Assembly (NCBI GenBank): GCA_045118955.1
Contig: JBGVKB010000095.1
Span: forward strand, 1-12,943
Direction of reading: 5' to 3'
Length of the DNA: 12,943 nucleotides
DNA from: SFJ001 sp045118955
GTDB taxonomy: Bacteria > Bacillota > Clostridia > Oscillospirales > Ruminococcaceae
Of the stretch, positions 1 to 6,623 are shown piece after piece. Below the pieces are notes generated by a model. The model was not told the origin of the DNA and did not search any database. It saw nothing but the letters and a program-made list of their open reading frames with translations. The first letter of the stretch is position 1; every line of letters begins with the position of its first letter. The translations under genes were made by a program, and so were the position numbers.

Positions 1-43
1 TGTAAGCGGGGGTGGTCGTGTAGTATCTGGCCGCCTAAATGGT

Positions 44-131
44 GTTGGTTGGTTTTTTAACGCCCCCTAACAGCACGAACTATTAAAAAACCCCAACCCC
101 CCCGCGGCCGCGCGGCCGCGGGGGCGTTTTT
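44..131. terminator. Strong GC palindrome terminator with flanking inverted repeats, downstream of the LysR gene
   Basis: A perfect 26-bp palindrome (99-124, arms CCCCCGCGGCCG and its complement around CG) is followed by TTTTT at 127-131 on the plus strand. On the minus strand the T-run is at 85-90, a few bases beyond the stem. It can therefore end the LysR transcript, whose stop is at 148, and any plus-strand transcript entering from the left. A second inverted repeat surrounds it: GGTTTTTTAA (51-60) matches TTAAAAAACC (83-92), extended by GTTGG (44-48) across a 2-nt bulge. The rest of 1-147 shows no gene. Confidence 0.8.
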
Positions 132-147
132 ACGTATCCTCGGCGTT

Positions 148-1029
148 TTACAGGTAACATTCCAGCTCAGGCATCCGCTGCAGCTCCTCGCGCAGCACCC
201 GTAGGAACACATCGGTCAGGGGCTTGGGGCGCTCGCCCCGCAGGTAGTAGATGATGCGGTCGGGGGGCGCTTCCTCCATGGGGCAGCGGCGCACCGCCCC
301 TGAGAGCCGCCGCGCCACCGAGGTGGGCATCACCGCCCACGCACCCTCGTCCTGCAGCAGATCCTCCATCCACGCCATGTGATCCAGCAGCACGGTGGGC
401 AGGGCGTCCGCGCCGAACCAATAGTCATGCCACTGGTCGCACTCCGGGTTCCACGGCATCCGCACCTCCCGGGCGGGGTCCAGCATGGTGGGGTGAATGG
501 GCCGCTCCGGGGCCTCTGCCCGGTTCATCACCAGCACCATCGGCTCCCGGAAGGCCGGCACCGTCTCCACCCGGCGGTGGAACATATCGTCCGAGATAAA
601 GGCCAGATCCGCCATCCCCAGCGCCACGTCCTCATATCCCATGATGGAGCGGCAGTTGTGGTACTGCACCCGCACCCGGGCATCCTCCCGCAGAAAGCGC
701 CGAAGCACCGGGCCGAGGATGTAGGTGCTCACGCTGACGATGGACTCCAGATTCAGCACGAAGTCACCGTTCAGCCGCTCAATGGACTTTGCCTCCCGCC
801 AGACCGCCAGCCATTTTTCCGCCACCGGTACAAAGGCACGTCCCTGATCGGTCAGCGCCACCGCCTTTTGTCCCCGCCCCCGTTCCATCAGTCGGTAGCC
901 CAGCTCCTCCTCCAGCGTGTGGATGCGGCGGCTCAGCGCCGGCTGGGTCACATAGAGCTGTGCGGCCGCGCCGGAGATGGTTCCGCTGCGCACCACTGCC
1001 AAAAAGGCTTCGATCTCAAGCTGGGTCAT
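148..1029 (-). CDS. LysR-family transcriptional regulator
   Basis: This 293-residue protein has the usual LysR length and layout. Residues 1-60 form the winged helix-turn-helix (FLAVVRSGTISGAAAQLYVTQ, then PALSRRIHTLEEELGYRLMER), a textbook match to the family's DNA-binding domain. About residues 90-290 form the weaker-conserved effector-binding domain, so the ligand cannot be named. The ATG at 1029 is preceded by AAGGGGGC on the minus strand. The gene diverges from the MATE transporter at 1233 across a 203-bp AT-rich gap with a long inverted repeat (1077-1106). Such pairs commonly have the regulator controlling its neighbour, here probably activating an efflux pump; this is inferred from context. 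The terminator at 44-131 closes the transcript. Confidence 0.93.
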   Translation of the reverse strand: MTQLEIEAFLAVVRSGTISGAAAQLYVTQPALSRRIHTLEEELGYRLMERGRGQKAVALTDQGRAFVPVAEKWLAVWREAKSIERLNGDFVLNLESIVSVSTYILGPVLRRFLREDARVRVQYHNCRSIMGYEDVALGMADLAFISDDMFHRRVETVPAFREPMVLVMNRAEAPERPIHPTMLDPAREVRMPWNPECDQWHDYWFGADALPTVLLDHMAWMEDLLQDEGAWAVMPTSVARRLSGAVRRCPMEEAPPDRIIYYLRGERPKPLTDVFLRVLREELQRMPELECYL

Positions 1030-1076
1030 ATTCTTGCGCCCCCTTCGATTTTCCGTTCAATTCCTGTCAAACGCGC

Positions 1077-1106
1077 CTAAAATATAAATTATACTTTATA
1101 TTTTAG
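1077..1106. promoter_or_regulatory. Candidate LysR operator: 12+12 bp inverted repeat
   Basis: CTAAAATATAAA (1077-1088) is repeated in perfect inverse as TTTATATTTTAG (1095-1106) around six bases. The centre is about 65 bp upstream of the start of transcription predicted from the MATE promoter at 1122-1150, where LysR regulators usually place their recognition site. The repeat has an even centre, so it does not fit a strict T-N11-A box exactly. Read on the minus strand it also contains TATAAT (plus 1088-1093), a likely -10 for the LysR gene itself, so binding could also autoregulate. The role is inferred. Confidence 0.6.
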
Positions 1107-1121
1107 CAAATAAACTTGCAT

Positions 1122-1150
1122 TTTACAAATATATCGGGCTGTGGTATCCT
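1122..1150 (+). promoter_or_regulatory. Promoter of the MATE transporter gene
   Basis: TTTACA (1122-1127) and TATCCT (1145-1150) are separated by 17 bp, with a TG one base before the -10 (TGG-TATCCT), giving an extended -10. The start of transcription would be near 1157, leaving a 75-nt leader. The imperfect -10 and the upstream inverted repeat fit a promoter helped by an activator. Confidence 0.6.
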
Positions 1151-1232
1151 CAAAGCACGGCAAAGCTTCGGCGCACTGCATCAAAAAACAGTCCCCGCGG
1201 CACGCCTGCATCGACAGAGAGGATGACCACCA

Positions 1233-2582
1233 ATGACCCGTACCCAGGACCTGACCTGCGGCCCCATTCGGCCCCAGCTTATCGAGCTGGCCGTGCCCCT
1301 GCTGCTGGGCAACATCCTGCAGCAGTTTTACAATACCATCGACAGCTTCATCGTGGGGCGCTATGTGGGTCTGGACGCCTTCGCGGCGCTGGGCGTGGCG
1401 GGCACCGTCATGAACCTGTTCGTGTTCGTGCTCACCGGCTTTTGCTCCGGCATCTCCATCATTCTGGCCAACTTTTACGGCCGCAAGGACTACGCCGGCT
1501 TCCGCAATGAGGTCTGGCTCAGCACCGCACTGGGCACCGCCGCCACCGTGGCGCTCAGTCTGGTGGGGTTCCTGCTCCTCGGGCCGGTGCTGACCCTCAT
1601 CCAGACCCCCGCGGAACTGACCGCGCCGGTGCGCGAGTACCTGCAGGTCATCCTGCTGGGGCTGGCCAGCACCTACCTGTACAATCTGTGCGCCGCAGCG
1701 CTGCGCTCGGCTGGCAACTCGGCGGCAGCACTGGGCGCACTGGCCATCGCCATGGGGGCCAATCTGGTGCTGGACTACCTGTTTGTGGCGGTGCTGGGCT
1801 TCGGCGTGGCGGGCGCGGCATGGGCCACCGTGCTGGCACAGCTCCTGTCGGTGGGCATCTGTGTGGCATACTGGAAGCTCCGCTTCCCCCATCTGCTGTT
1901 CACCGCCGACGATCTGCACTATGACCACCATCTGGTGACCCAGTCCGCCAACTATGGACTGGTGTCGGCACTGCATCAGTCCAGCCTGTACATCGGCAAG
2001 CTGCTGGTGCAGGGCGCGGTAAACACCATGGGCACGCAGGTCATCGCCGCCTACACCGCCACCATGCGCATCGAGGGCTTCCTCAACTCCTTCGGCGACA
2101 GCGGCGCAGCCGCCCTGTCGGTCTTCATCGCCCAAAACGAGGGTGCGCGGGATCGCCGCCGGGCGCAAGAGGGCTTTGGCATCGGCCTGCGCATGATGGT
2201 GGTGCTGTGCTTGGCCCTGGCCGCCGTCATGGCGCTGGTGGCCCGCCCCTGCACCCAGTTCCTTGTGGGCGAGACGGACGGCCTCACTGTGGACAGCGCG
2301 GTCAATTATCTGCGCCTGATCGCGCCATTTTATGTGTGCTGTTTCATCGGCAACAGCTTTGTTGGCTTCTACCGCGGGCGCGGCCTTGTACACGTCCCGG
2401 TCATCGGCACCTGCCTGCACATCAGTATGCGGGTCGTGCTGTCCTACCTGCTGGCGGACGCCATGGGACTGCCCGCCGTGGCGCTGGCCACCGGCATCGG
2501 CTGGATCGGCGTAAACACCTACCAGTATCTGACCTACCGCAGTCTGGGCCGCAAGGGCGATCTGGACCCTATCACTGAGTAA
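1233..2582 (+). CDS. MATE family multidrug/organic cation efflux transporter
   Basis: The 449-residue product matches MATE transporters in length and pattern. The first membrane helix carries the family signature region (LAVPLLLGNILQQFYNTIDS, then FIVGRYVG, residues about 19-46). About twelve hydrophobic segments follow, with the internal two-fold repeat resuming near residue 230. MATE proteins expel drugs, organic cations or metabolites using Na+ or H+ gradients. Substrate and coupling ion cannot be read from the sequence. The ATG at 1233 follows AGAGGA at 1217-1222. The gene stands alone, diverges from the LysR gene and ends at a strong bidirectional terminator (2612-2649). Alternative subfamily names (NorM-like, DinF-like) cannot be separated by eye. 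Confidence 0.93.
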   Translation: MTRTQDLTCGPIRPQLIELAVPLLLGNILQQFYNTIDSFIVGRYVGLDAFAALGVAGTVMNLFVFVLTGFCSGISIILANFYGRKDYAGFRNEVWLSTALGTAATVALSLVGFLLLGPVLTLIQTPAELTAPVREYLQVILLGLASTYLYNLCAAALRSAGNSAAALGALAIAMGANLVLDYLFVAVLGFGVAGAAWATVLAQLLSVGICVAYWKLRFPHLLFTADDLHYDHHLVTQSANYGLVSALHQSSLYIGKLLVQGAVNTMGTQVIAAYTATMRIEGFLNSFGDSGAAALSVFIAQNEGARDRRRAQEGFGIGLRMMVVLCLALAAVMALVARPCTQFLVGETDGLTVDSAVNYLRLIAPFYVCCFIGNSFVGFYRGRGLVHVPVIGTCLHISMRVVLSYLLADAMGLPAVALATGIGWIGVNTYQYLTYRSLGRKGDLDPITE

Positions 2583-2611
2583 CAGACCCTCTCTCCATAT
2601 AAAACCACACA

Positions 2612-2649
2612 GCAAAAGGGACGGTGCTCGCGGGCACCGTCCCTTTTGC
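2612..2649. terminator. Bidirectional terminator between MATE and DUF815 genes
   Basis: A perfect 16-bp stem (GCAAAAGGGACGGTGC at 2612-2627 and its complement at 2634-2649) closes a six-base loop. The A-rich and T-rich stem ends give a U-rich 3' side in both directions. It serves both convergent genes, whose stops are at 2582 and 2663. Confidence 0.88.
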
Positions 2650-2662
2650 ATCTCAACTTTGT

Positions 2663-3850
2663 TTACAATTGCACCCCGGCCTTGCACAGCTCGATGAACT
2701 GCTTGGCCACACGGGGACTGCGGCCGCCTGCGCGAATGGCAAAGGCCTCGGCGCGGATCATCAGCTGGTCGGAGGGCATCTGCAGCCCATACTGGCCGGC
2801 CAGCTCGGTGACGATCTGGGTAAAACGCGCCTTGTCCGGTCGGCTGAAGGTGACCGTCAGGCCGAACCGCGCCGACAGGCTCATCAGCTCCTGCATGGTG
2901 TCGCCGTGATGGATGTCGTCCCCCGCCCGGTCGCTCATGGTCTCCTTGATGAGGTGGCGGCGGTTGGAGGTGGCGTACACCGCCAGATTCTGGCTGCGGC
3001 CGCCCACACTGCCCTCCAAAATGGCCTTCAGCGCCGCAAAGTTGTCGTCGTTGGCGGTGAAGGACAGGTCGTCGATGAAGAGGATGAACTTCAGCGGGTT
3101 CGCGGCGAGGCTGTCCATCAGCTCGGGGAGCTGATAGAGCTGGTTCTTCTTCACCTCCACAAGGCGCAGACCCAGCGGGGCAAACTCGTTGGCGATGGCC
3201 TTGATGGCGCTGGACTTGCCGGTGCCCGCGTCGCCGTACAGCAGCACGTTGTTGGCGGGCTTGCCCTCCAGCAGGGCGCGGGTGTTGGCGATGACCTTCT
3301 CTCGCTCCCGCTCGTAGCCGGGGAGCTGCTCCAGCCGCTGGGGGTCGGGGTACTTCACCGGGACGAGATGCCCGTCCTCCAGCGTGAACACATGATGCCG
3401 GGCAAAGATGCCGTAGCCCTTGTGCCCCACGTCCTCCATGCGGCGGGCGTAGGCAGCCTTCAGATCCAGCTCCGAGGTCTCCCACAGGGGCATCGGGCCG
3501 GTGCAGGACATCTCCGCCAGCACCGCCGCCGGGCACACCTGAGCCACCTCGCTCAGCAGCCCCAGCTCCATCTCAAGGCAGCGGCGAAGCTGGGGGCCGG
3601 GGCCGGGCGCGGTGCAGCTCTTGACCACATACAGGTTCTCGTCCTGCAGCACCGCCTCCTGCAGATACTCGCTCCAATCCTCGGTGTGGGCAAACAGCGC
3701 CGCGCAGAAGGTGCCGTACCGCCGCATCTGCTCGGTTTTACCCCCTTCGCACTCCATCAGCTTCACAAAGGCGTCCACCACCGGATCCCGCAAAAGCCCC
3801 CGGAACACCACCAGTCCCTCCATGCGGAGGGCGATCTCACGTCGTTTCAT
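2663..3850 (-). CDS. DUF815-type AAA+ ATP-binding protein
   Basis: The 395-residue protein carries a P-loop (GDAGTGKS, residues 206-213), a Walker B (FILFIDD, 255-261), a sensor-1 region (YATSNRR, 292-298) and a sensor-2-like arginine segment (GGRSPR, 375-380). This arrangement, after an N-terminal helical region of about 180 residues with no motif I recognise, is that of the DUF815 family (PF05673) of AAA+ ATPases, whose cellular role is not established. I set the start at ATG 3850 because AGGTGG lies just upstream; the frame stays open to 4033 but that extension is basic, low-complexity and lacks a ribosome site. The gene has its own promoter (3915-3943) and diverges from the SseB-like gene. 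No membrane segment or signal peptide is seen. Confidence 0.88.
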   Translation of the reverse strand: MKRREIALRMEGLVVFRGLLRDPVVDAFVKLMECEGGKTEQMRRYGTFCAALFAHTEDWSEYLQEAVLQDENLYVVKSCTAPGPGPQLRRCLEMELGLLSEVAQVCPAAVLAEMSCTGPMPLWETSELDLKAAYARRMEDVGHKGYGIFARHHVFTLEDGHLVPVKYPDPQRLEQLPGYEREREKVIANTRALLEGKPANNVLLYGDAGTGKSSAIKAIANEFAPLGLRLVEVKKNQLYQLPELMDSLAANPLKFILFIDDLSFTANDDNFAALKAILEGSVGGRSQNLAVYATSNRRHLIKETMSDRAGDDIHHGDTMQELMSLSARFGLTVTFSRPDKARFTQIVTELAGQYGLQMPSDQLMIRAEAFAIRAGGRSPRVAKQFIELCKAGVQL

Positions 3851-3914
3851 CTCTCTACCACCTGACGTTGTGTTGTTGTTTTTCGCCCTGCCATGCGCGG
3901 CGGGCGGCACGTTC

Positions 3915-3943
3915 AGTATACTCCTTTCGGCCGCGCACTTCAA
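3915..3943 (-). promoter_or_regulatory. Promoter of the DUF815 ATPase gene
   Basis: Read on the minus strand, TTGAAG (plus 3938-3943) and TATACT (plus 3915-3920) are 17 bp apart, a good sigma-A type promoter. The leader to ATG 3850 is about 58 nt. No comparable plus-strand promoter for the SseB-like gene was found in 3851-4031. Confidence 0.6.
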
Positions 3944-4031
3944 CCCCTTAAACCGCCGTCCGACATTAGCGCGGCGGCAGCGACTTCTTAAAAAACGCGG
4001 CCCCCGCCGCACCGCCATAAAGGAGGCCCTC

Positions 4032-4448
4032 ATGTCCTATTTTGAGCCGCTGACCCGGCTGCAGACCGCCCTGACCCTCTCCTCCAGCCCCGGCCCCGCC
4101 ACCGCCCCGGTGGCCGCGGCCCTGCGCCATCTCATTTTGGAGGACGCCGACATCCTGTGTGCCTGCGAGAGCAAACCCGGCGGCTACACCATGACCCCGT
4201 TCTATCTGCCGGACGGCAGGACGCTGCTGGCCGTGTACACGGACTTAGACCGCGCCCACGCCGCTGAGGCCACCTGCCACCCCATCCCGCTGTTGGATGT
4301 GCTGGATCTGACCGCCGTGAACGAGGAGCTGGACGGGCTGATCATCGACCCCTGCACCGCCGACTTCGTCCTCGACCGCAAGACCGCCTGTGACACCGCC
4401 GATGCCGCGCTTTTGCAGCTTCAGAACGAGTGGGATGACTACGACTGA
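4032..4448 (+). CDS. SseB-like N-terminal domain protein
   Basis: This 138-residue soluble protein resembles the SseB N-terminal domain. A short hydrophobic strand precedes the segment FYLPDGRTLLAVYTDLDRA (residues 57-75), which corresponds to the family's pattern of a value-plus-FTS-like strand. It is followed by the GLIIDPCTADFVLD segment (102-115), equivalent to the family's G-(L/V)-x-x-NP motif. SseB domains are widespread and of uncertain role; the name does not imply a secretion chaperone here. The start is fixed by AAAGGAGG at 4018-4025, six bases before the ATG; the same frame is open far upstream but only as the complement of the ATPase gene. The gene diverges from that ATPase and lies just upstream of the ilvA promoter. 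The acidic C-terminus (NEWDDYD) is intact. Confidence 0.72.
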   Translation: MSYFEPLTRLQTALTLSSSPGPATAPVAAALRHLILEDADILCACESKPGGYTMTPFYLPDGRTLLAVYTDLDRAHAAEATCHPIPLLDVLDLTAVNEELDGLIIDPCTADFVLDRKTACDTADAALLQLQNEWDDYD

Positions 4449-4464
4449 CGCTTTGCAACACCAC

Positions 4465-4493
4465 TTGACAAAAGTGCCTCCGTTTGGTAGAAT
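4465..4493 (+). promoter_or_regulatory. Promoter of the T-box/ilvA unit
   Basis: A consensus -35 TTGACA (4465-4470) and TAGAAT (4488-4493) are separated by exactly 17 bp, giving a start near 4500. It begins 16 bases after the SseB-like stop, so ilvA is transcribed independently. Confidence 0.85.
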
Positions 4494-4499
4494 GGTCAC

Positions 4500-4791
4500 A
4501 CAGAAAAAATGCGTTACAGTGGGGCCAGGCTGTGGCCCGCACGGGCACAGAGAGACGTCGTTTCGGTGCAAGACGGAGCCGTGTTCCACAGCAGATCTCC
4601 CCGCGAGCAGCGTCCTGAACCGCGTCATCGCCCAGTAAGGATCGCCGGTCGGCCCCGTTACAAAGCCAGCGGATGTTGGTCCGCGCAGAGTGGCTGCCCC
4701 CTTGGGCGGCAATCAAGAGTGGTACCGCGGAGTACTTGAACCGATTCAGTCTCCGTCTCTTGCATCGTAAGAGACGGGGGCTTTTTATTTT
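4500..4791 (+). promoter_or_regulatory. T-box riboswitch leader, probable isoleucine specifier (ATC)
   Basis: The T-box core AAGAGTGGTACCGCGG (4715-4730) is unmistakable. Stem I is visible: GTGGGG (4519-4524) pairs with CCCCGC (4599-4604), and CTGTGG (4530-4535) with CCACAG (4586-4591). The internal loop between them holds CAGATCT (4592-4598). ATC (4595-4597) in that loop would match tRNA-Ile and fits the ilvA gene downstream. The distal stem has CACAGAGAG and the CGGTGCAA loop typical of stem I. GCGGA/TCCGC around 4669-4685 forms stem III. In the antiterminator CAAGAG (4714-4719) can pair with CTCTTG (4757-4762), which overlaps the terminator arm. TGGT (4720-4723) would pair with an uncharged ACCA tRNA end. 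Uncharged tRNA would therefore permit read-through into ilvA. Confidence 0.93.
4748..4791 (+). terminator. Regulated intrinsic terminator of the T-box leader
   Basis: CCGTCTCTT (4753-4761) pairs with AAGAGACGG (4769-4777), extended outward to 4748/4782 with G-U pairs, followed by TTTTTATTTT. Its left arm shares CTCTTG with the antiterminator, so the two folds exclude each other. Confidence 0.9.
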
Positions 4792-4844
4792 GTCCGGCGG
4801 CCCCCGCACACAGCACCGAGCATCTGGGAAAGGAAGTACATACC

Positions 4845-6050
4845 ATGGTCACATTGGACAAAGTTTACCACGCCGCGTTCGTCCTGAAGGACGTGGCCCG
4901 CAAAACCGACCTCATCGCCGCCCCCAACCTGTCCGCCGACAGCGAGCTGTACCTGAAGACCGAGAACCTGCAGGTGACCGGCAGCTTCAAGCTGCGGGGC
5001 GCGTATTACAAGATCAGTCAGCTCACCGCTGAGGAGAAGGCCCGGGGCATCATCGCCTGCAGCGCGGGCAACCACGCGCAGGGCGTGGCACTGGCCGCCA
5101 CCCAGAACGGCATCCGCAGCGTGGTGTGTATGCCCGACGGCGCCCCCATCAGCAAGGTGGAGTCCACCAAGCGGCTGGGTGCCGAGGTGTGTCTGGTGCC
5201 CGGCGCCTACGATGACGCCTACGCCAAGGCCTGCGAGCTGCAGGCTGAGACCGGCGCCACCCTCATCCACCCCTTTGACGACGACATGGTCATCGCCGGT
5301 CAGGGCACCATCGGTCTGGAGATTCTGGATCAGCTCAAGGACGTGGACGCGGTCATCGTGCCCATCGGCGGCGGCGGCCTCATCAGCGGTGTGGCCTTCG
5401 CCATCAAGAGCCTGCGCCCGGACGTGAAGGTCTACGGCGTGCAGGCCGCGGGCGCGCCCAGCATGGCCAACAGCTTCCACGAGCACGAGCTGCACGCCCT
5501 GCCTGCCGTGTCCACCTTCGCCGACGGCATCGCCGTGAAGCGCCCCGGCGACACCACCTTCGCCATGGTGGAACAGTATGTGGATGAGATCGTCACCGTA
5601 AGCGAGGACGAGATCGCCGCCGCCATTCTGGCCCTCATCGAGAAGCAGAAGCTCATCGCCGAGGGCGCGGGCGCGGTCAGCGTGGCCGCCGCCATGTTCG
5701 GCAAGCTGCCCATTCAGGGCAAAAAGGTGGTGTGCCTGGTGTCCGGCGGCAACATCGACGTGAACATCCTCAACCGGGTCATCACCCGCGGTCTGGTCAT
5801 GGGCGGCCGCAACTCCAACCTGATGATCGCGCTGGAGGACAAGCCCGGCCAGTTGGAGACCGTCTCCCGCATCATCTCCGAGTGCGGCGCCAACGTGGTC
5901 AGCGTCTACCACGACCGGGCGGACACCTCCATGACCATCACAAGCTGCTTCCTGAAGCTGGGTCTGGAGACCCGTGACCACGCCCACATCGCCGCCGTGC
6001 GCAAGGCACTCTCGGACGCCGGCTTCCAGCTTGTCACCGAGCGCGCCTGA
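4845..6050 (+). CDS. ilvA: Threonine ammonia-lyase (threonine dehydratase) with ACT domain
   Basis: The enzyme converts L-threonine to 2-oxobutanoate and ammonia, the first committed step of isoleucine synthesis. The PLP-binding lysine is K49 in TGSFKLRGAYYK (45-56). SAGNHAQG (73-80) and the glycine-rich phosphate loop GGGG (175-178) complete a fold-type II PLP core over residues 1-320, with SGG (300-302) near the C-terminal cofactor edge. Residues about 326-401 form one ACT domain, starting NLMIALEDKPGQLETVSR. The 401-residue length fits the shorter threonine ammonia-lyase group, whose members can be biosynthetic or catabolic; the isoleucine-type T-box upstream argues for the biosynthetic role. 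The ATG at 4845 follows GGAAAGGAAG (4827-4836). The gene is monocistronic, with a terminator at 6070-6130. Confidence 0.95.
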   Translation: MVTLDKVYHAAFVLKDVARKTDLIAAPNLSADSELYLKTENLQVTGSFKLRGAYYKISQLTAEEKARGIIACSAGNHAQGVALAATQNGIRSVVCMPDGAPISKVESTKRLGAEVCLVPGAYDDAYAKACELQAETGATLIHPFDDDMVIAGQGTIGLEILDQLKDVDAVIVPIGGGGLISGVAFAIKSLRPDVKVYGVQAAGAPSMANSFHEHELHALPAVSTFADGIAVKRPGDTTFAMVEQYVDEIVTVSEDEIAAAILALIEKQKLIAEGAGAVSVAAAMFGKLPIQGKKVVCLVSGGNIDVNILNRVITRGLVMGGRNSNLMIALEDKPGQLETVSRIISECGANVVSVYHDRADTSMTITSCFLKLGLETRDHAHIAAVRKALSDAGFQLVTERA

Positions 6051-6069
6051 TCTCCCCGACAAAAACAAC

Positions 6070-6130
6070 ACCGCGGCGTTCGCCTCCCCTGCCATTCAGC
6101 AGGGCGCGAACGCCGCGGTCTTTCTTTTTT
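6070..6130. terminator. Strong terminator between ilvA and the NUDIX gene
   Basis: A 14-bp perfect stem (ACCGCGGCGTTCGC, 6070-6083, with 6106-6119) has an inner hairpin CCCTGC/GCAGGG (6087-6092 and 6099-6104) and is followed by CTTTCTTTTTT for ilvA. On the minus strand, the T-rich stretch opposite 6060-6069 lets it also end the ugd-NUDIX transcript. Confidence 0.9.
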
Positions 6131-6142
6131 ATCGGCGGGTGG

Positions 6143-6616
6143 TCACAGCGCCAGTTCACGCCCGTTCAGCACGGCCTGCACCAGCGCGTCCCCTCGGTAG
6201 ACCAGCTTCAGCAGGAAAAACGGCTCCTCCTCCGCAATGAGCTGCAGGAAGACCCGGTCGCCCTCCCACTGGGGCAGCGCGGGGATGTCCGCCTTGTCCA
6301 CCCACGCCAGCACGCCCTCGTCGCAGTCGGCGGCCAGCTCGCCTTCAAAGGCATCGCCGGTGAACAAATGCATATACTCGGTGGGCCATTCGTCCGACAC
6401 AAAGGTCACCACGCCCCGGCAGGTCCACCGGGTCAGGGTCAGACCGGTCTCCTCCCGCACCTCCCGCACAAGGCACTCGTCCGGGCTTTCGCGGTCCTCA
6501 AACTTGCCGCCAACGCCCACCCATTTGCCCTGATTCGGGTCCTGATGCTTCTTCACCCGGTGCAACAGGAGATACTCACTGCCCCGGCGGATATAACACA
6601 GCGTCGTGTTTTTCAT
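6143..6616 (-). CDS. NUDIX hydrolase, 8-oxo-dGTP diphosphatase-like (MutT type)
   Basis: The 157-residue protein has a complete NUDIX box, G-x5-E-x7-REVREETGL, running from G37 through E43 to R51-L59, with the metal-binding glutamates E52, E55 and E56 intact. The preceding KWVGVGGKFE and the LLLHRVKKHQDPNQGKW region match Gram-positive MutT/YtkD-like 8-oxo-dGTP diphosphatases, which clean oxidised nucleotides from the pool. Substrate is inferred; NUDIX enzymes act on many nucleoside diphosphate derivatives. ATG 6616 is chosen because GAGGTG lies just upstream; the frame is open further but only inside the ugd gene. It starts 7 bases after the ugd stop and its ribosome site overlaps the ugd end, so it is almost surely co-transcribed. 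That could suit a role on sugar nucleotides instead. Confidence 0.9.
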   Translation of the reverse strand: MKNTTLCYIRRGSEYLLLHRVKKHQDPNQGKWVGVGGKFEDRESPDECLVREVREETGLTLTRWTCRGVVTFVSDEWPTEYMHLFTGDAFEGELAADCDEGVLAWVDKADIPALPQWEGDRVFLQLIAEEEPFFLLKLVYRGDALVQAVLNGRELAL

Positions 6617-6623
6617 AGACACC

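Noticed and set aside
1089..3536. Open frame of 815 codons on the minus strand opposite the MATE gene and overlapping the ATPase gene
   Set aside because: It is rich in Gly, Ala, Gln and His without domains and is the complement of the clear MATE gene. Such long shadows are expected in GC-rich DNA.
2624..3865. Plus-strand frame opposite the DUF815 ATPase
   Set aside because: It begins inside the terminator hairpin and has no recognisable domain, whereas the other strand has Walker motifs.
3851..4031. Possible N-terminal extension of the ATPase to 4033
   Set aside because: The extension is Arg-rich, lacks a ribosome site and would cover its own promoter; ATG 3850 has AGGTGG upstream.
4785..6095. 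Open frame on the minus strand opposite ilvA
   Set aside because: The ilvA reading frame has full enzyme motifs; this frame is its complement and spans the T-box terminator end.
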